Below are positions 62,091 to 64,000 of a DNA stretch of 64,000 nt, one piece after another. A program made the translations under genes and the position numbers. The notes under the pieces are model-generated. The model was not told where the DNA came from, did no database searches, and saw only the letters and a list, made by a program, of their open reading frames with translations. Source of the DNA: Acetobacteraceae bacterium (GTDB taxonomy: Bacteria > Pseudomonadota > Alphaproteobacteria > Acetobacterales > Acetobacteraceae); the NCBI GenBank assembly GCA_947371015.1, contig CANBNK010000007.1, positions 19,853-83,852 on the forward strand, written 5' to 3'. Every line of letters begins with the position of its first letter. Within the stretch, counting starts at the first letter, position 1.

Positions 62091-63074
62091 TCAGGCCGCC
62101 TGGATGCGTTCGACCAGTTGCTTCAGCTTGGCGTCGCGGACGAACTGGTCGTAGACCGGCCGCACCAGCGCGGCGAAGGCGGGCTTGTCGGCCTGCACGA
62201 TGGTGACGCCGGCGGCCTCCACCTGCTTGCGGGCCTCCACCTCCATGGCGACCCACAGGCTGCGCATGTGCGGCACGCTTTCCACTGCCGCCTGCTTGAC
62301 CACTTCCTTGTCGGCGGCGGAGAGGCGGTCGAAGCTGCGCTTGCTCATCGCCAGGATTTCCGGCGTCAGGCTGTGCTCGGTCAGCGACAGGTGCTTGGCG
62401 ACCTCGAAGTGGCGGGAGGTCAGGTAACTCGGAAAGTTGTTCTCGGCGCCGTCCACCACGCCGGTCTGCAGTGCCGAGTAGACTTCGCCATAGGGCAGCG
62501 GCGTGGCATTTGCGCCGAAGGCGCGCATCAGCGCCACCCACATGTCGGATTGCTGCACGCGGATCTTCTGGCCCTTCAGGTCGTCGGGCGTGCGCGCGAC
62601 CCTGCTGCGGGTATAGAAGTTGCGGGCGCCGCTGTCGTAGTAGCACAGCGTCACCAGGCCATGCGGCTCGGTTGCGCGGCCGATATCGGCGCCGATCGGA
62701 CCGTCCATCACCTTCTGCATATGCGCGGTGTCGCGGAACAGGAAGGGCAGGCCGGCCACCAGCGTCTCCGGCACCAGGTTGTTCAGCGGCGCGGTGTTGA
62801 CGCGGGTCATGTCGATGACGCCGAACCGGGTCTGTTCCAGCGTGTCCTTCTCGTCACCCAACTGGCGGGAATGGAAGACCTGGATCCGCAGCCGGCCGCT
62901 GGTGCGTTCCTGCAGCAGGCTGCCCATGCGCTTCATGCCTTCGATGGTCGGGTAGCCATCCGGATGGACATCTGCGGCGCGGAACACCACGCCCTGGGCG
63001 CGGGCCTGGCCGCCGATCCAGGGGGCCGCCAACAGCGGCGCGGCAAACAGGGCACGACGGGTTGCTATGGCCAT
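62091..63074 (-). CDS. dctP: TRAP transporter solute-binding protein for the uronate operon
   Basis: A 327-residue DctP-family receptor with a signal peptide (RRALFAAPLLAAPWIGGQARAQ). Family segments are LLQERTSGRLRIQVFHSRQLG, LKGQKIRVQQSDMWVALMRAFGANATPLPYGEVYSALQTG and VDGAENNFPSY. ATG 63074 follows AGGAGGA. The related receptors that bind uronates or aldarates belong to this group and the neighbouring udh supports that, but the ligand is not proven. It is the first gene after the doubled operator. Confidence 0.92.
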   Translation of the reverse strand: MAIATRRALFAAPLLAAPWIGGQARAQGVVFRAADVHPDGYPTIEGMKRMGSLLQERTSGRLRIQVFHSRQLGDEKDTLEQTRFGVIDMTRVNTAPLNNLVPETLVAGLPFLFRDTAHMQKVMDGPIGADIGRATEPHGLVTLCYYDSGARNFYTRSRVARTPDDLKGQKIRVQQSDMWVALMRAFGANATPLPYGEVYSALQTGVVDGAENNFPSYLTSRHFEVAKHLSLTEHSLTPEILAMSKRSFDRLSAADKEVVKQAAVESVPHMRSLWVAMEVEARKQVEAAGVTIVQADKPAFAALVRPVYDQFVRDAKLKQLVERIQAA

Positions 63075-63122
63075 CGGAACTATCCTCCTGCGGGCGGTCT
63101 TTGCCGCCATCGATCACTTAAA

Positions 63123-63155
63123 CTGCCATGGCAGATAGCAGAACTGCCATGGCAG
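63123..63155. promoter_or_regulatory. doubled palindromic operator of the uronate/TRAP operon
   Basis: Two identical perfect palindromes CTGCCATGGCAG at 63123-63134 and 63144-63155, each preceded by AA. The 21-bp centre-to-centre spacing places them on the same helix face. They lie 49-81 bp upstream of the receptor ATG. The form suits a dimeric GntR-, LacI- or IclR-family repressor binding cooperatively; its gene is not in the window. Confidence 0.7.
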
Positions 63156-63163
63156 TTTCAAAT

Positions 63164-64000
63164 CTATTCGGCGGCGGCCTGGCGGATCATCCCCCAACCG
63201 GCCAGCAGGTCCCGCAGCCTGGCCAGGCTGCCGGGCGGCAAGGGCCAGGCGGCGGGCGGCCGGGCAGCGCCGACATCATCGCCGATCATGCCCAGTGCCG
63301 CCTTGACCACGGCCACGTTGGCGCCGTTCTGCTCCTCGCTCCGCAGCGCCTCGAAGCCGGCGATGGCGGCGATCTCGGCTCGGGCAGCGGCGTAGTCGCC
63401 GCGGCGCAGCGCATCCCGCACCGCCACGCTGCGGCGGGGCAGCACGTTGATCAGGCCGCTGGTGAAGCCCTTGGTGCCCAGCGCAGCCATCGGCGGGGCC
63501 CAGGCCTCGGCCAGGCCGCAGACGAAGTTCACCTCCGGCCCGGCGCGGCGCATGGCTTCCGCCAGCACCATCACGTTCGGCGTCGCCCACTTCACCCCGA
63601 CAACGCCGGGGATGCGGCACAGCGCCTCGATCGCCGGCAGGCCGATGCCGTCGTTGCGGAGATACAGCACCAGCGGCAACCCCGCGGCATCGGCGATGCG
63701 ATTGACGTAGGCGACCACGCCGCGCGGCGCGACGAAGGGGTCCGGCGGCTGGTGCACCATGATGGCGTCGGCGCCATCGGCCCGGGCGCGGCGGGCCAGC
63801 GCCACCGCCTCCCCCACGCTGCGGCCGGCGCCGGCGATGACCACGGCGCGCCCGGCCACCAGCGCCGGCACCTCGGCCTGCATCCGCTCGGCCTCGGCAA
63901 AGCTCAGGCCGTAGAACTCGCCGGTATTGCCGTTGACCGTCAGCGCATCCACGCCGGCCTCGGCACAGCGGGCGATGATCGGCTTCAGGCGCTGCGGCTG
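63164..64000 (-). CDS. DapA-family lyase/dehydratase, 5' end outside window
   Basis: The last 278 residues of a class I aldolase of the dihydrodipicolinate-synthase superfamily. DALTVNGNTGEFYGLS is the family phosphate/carboxylate site, PLVLYLRN carries the conserved Tyr and VVGVKWATPN the Schiff-base Lys. Beside udh and a TRAP carrier, a 5-dehydro-4-deoxyglucarate dehydratase (kdgD-like) or keto-deoxy sugar acid aldolase is the likely role; the sequence alone does not decide. It ends 9 bp before the second operator half. Confidence 0.82.
   Translation of the reverse strand, partial: QPQRLKPIIARCAEAGVDALTVNGNTGEFYGLSFAEAERMQAEVPALVAGRAVVIAGAGRSVGEAVALARRARADGADAIMVHQPPDPFVAPRGVVAYVNRIADAAGLPLVLYLRNDGIGLPAIEALCRIPGVVGVKWATPNVMVLAEAMRRAGPEVNFVCGLAEAWAPPMAALGTKGFTSGLINVLPRRSVAVRDALRRGDYAAARAEIAAIAGFEALRSEEQNGANVAVVKAALGMIGDDVGAARPPAAWPLPPGSLARLRDLLAGWGMIRQAAAE

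Overview
This window comes from the chromosome of a high-G+C alphaproteobacterium, most likely an Acetobacteraceae member of the Roseomonas type. The grounds are the strong G+C bias, the frequent GTG/TTG starts, four Bug (TctC-type) solute receptors, two TRAP receptors, and the rsmB / rpe / heparinase II-III / purH neighbourhood known from alphaproteobacteria. I see no transposase, integrase, phage gene or CRISPR array.

Layout. 1-10.4 kb, minus strand: a class III aminotransferase (cut by the edge), three small hypothetical genes, a CNT nucleoside transporter, rmuC, purH, an MFS carrier, a glycosyltransferase and a heparinase-like protein. 10.4-19 kb: rpe, a polytopic membrane protein, a methyltransferase, rsmB, an ArnT-like glycosyltransferase, cytochrome b561, an SDHAF4-like protein and a short chlorite-dismutase-family gene bracketed by 95-bp direct repeats. 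19-25 kb: an MFS / Bug receptor / hyuB / hyuA operon. 25-31 kb: hrpB, a DegP-like lipoprotein protease and an OmpR/EnvZ-type two-component pair. 31.1-33.2 kb: a compact exosortase locus. 33.5-47.6 kb: mixed metabolism (phosphatase, ABC-2 permease, IlvD/Edd dehydratase, hydrolase, hydroxyacid dehydrogenase, frameshifted cyclase, SDR, Bug receptor, TauD-like dioxygenase, HI0933-type flavoprotein, acs). 47.9-57.5 kb: a His-rich secreted protein, apaG, folE, a HAD protein, ahcY, a DUF1275 protein, a lone TRAP receptor, uppP, two small exported proteins, scoAB and a tRNA-Ala. 57.5-64 kb: a Bug receptor, then a minus-strand uronate/aldarate operon (DapA-family enzyme, TRAP P-Q-M, udh, GalM-like epimerase) behind a doubled palindromic operator.

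Two things stand out. First, a three-gene exosortase module: a secreted protein with a C-terminal sorting signal, a transmembrane protease with the exosortase Cys/Arg/His set, and a small anchored accessory protein. The genes overlap by 4 and 8 bases and no polysaccharide genes are adjacent. Second, a family of about 105-bp palindromic repeats delimited by CTAG, with at least six copies at gene borders, two of which frame the exosortase module. A separate three-way-junction inverted repeat lies just upstream of purH.

All calls come from reading the sequence. Family names rest on remembered motifs, not on database searches.
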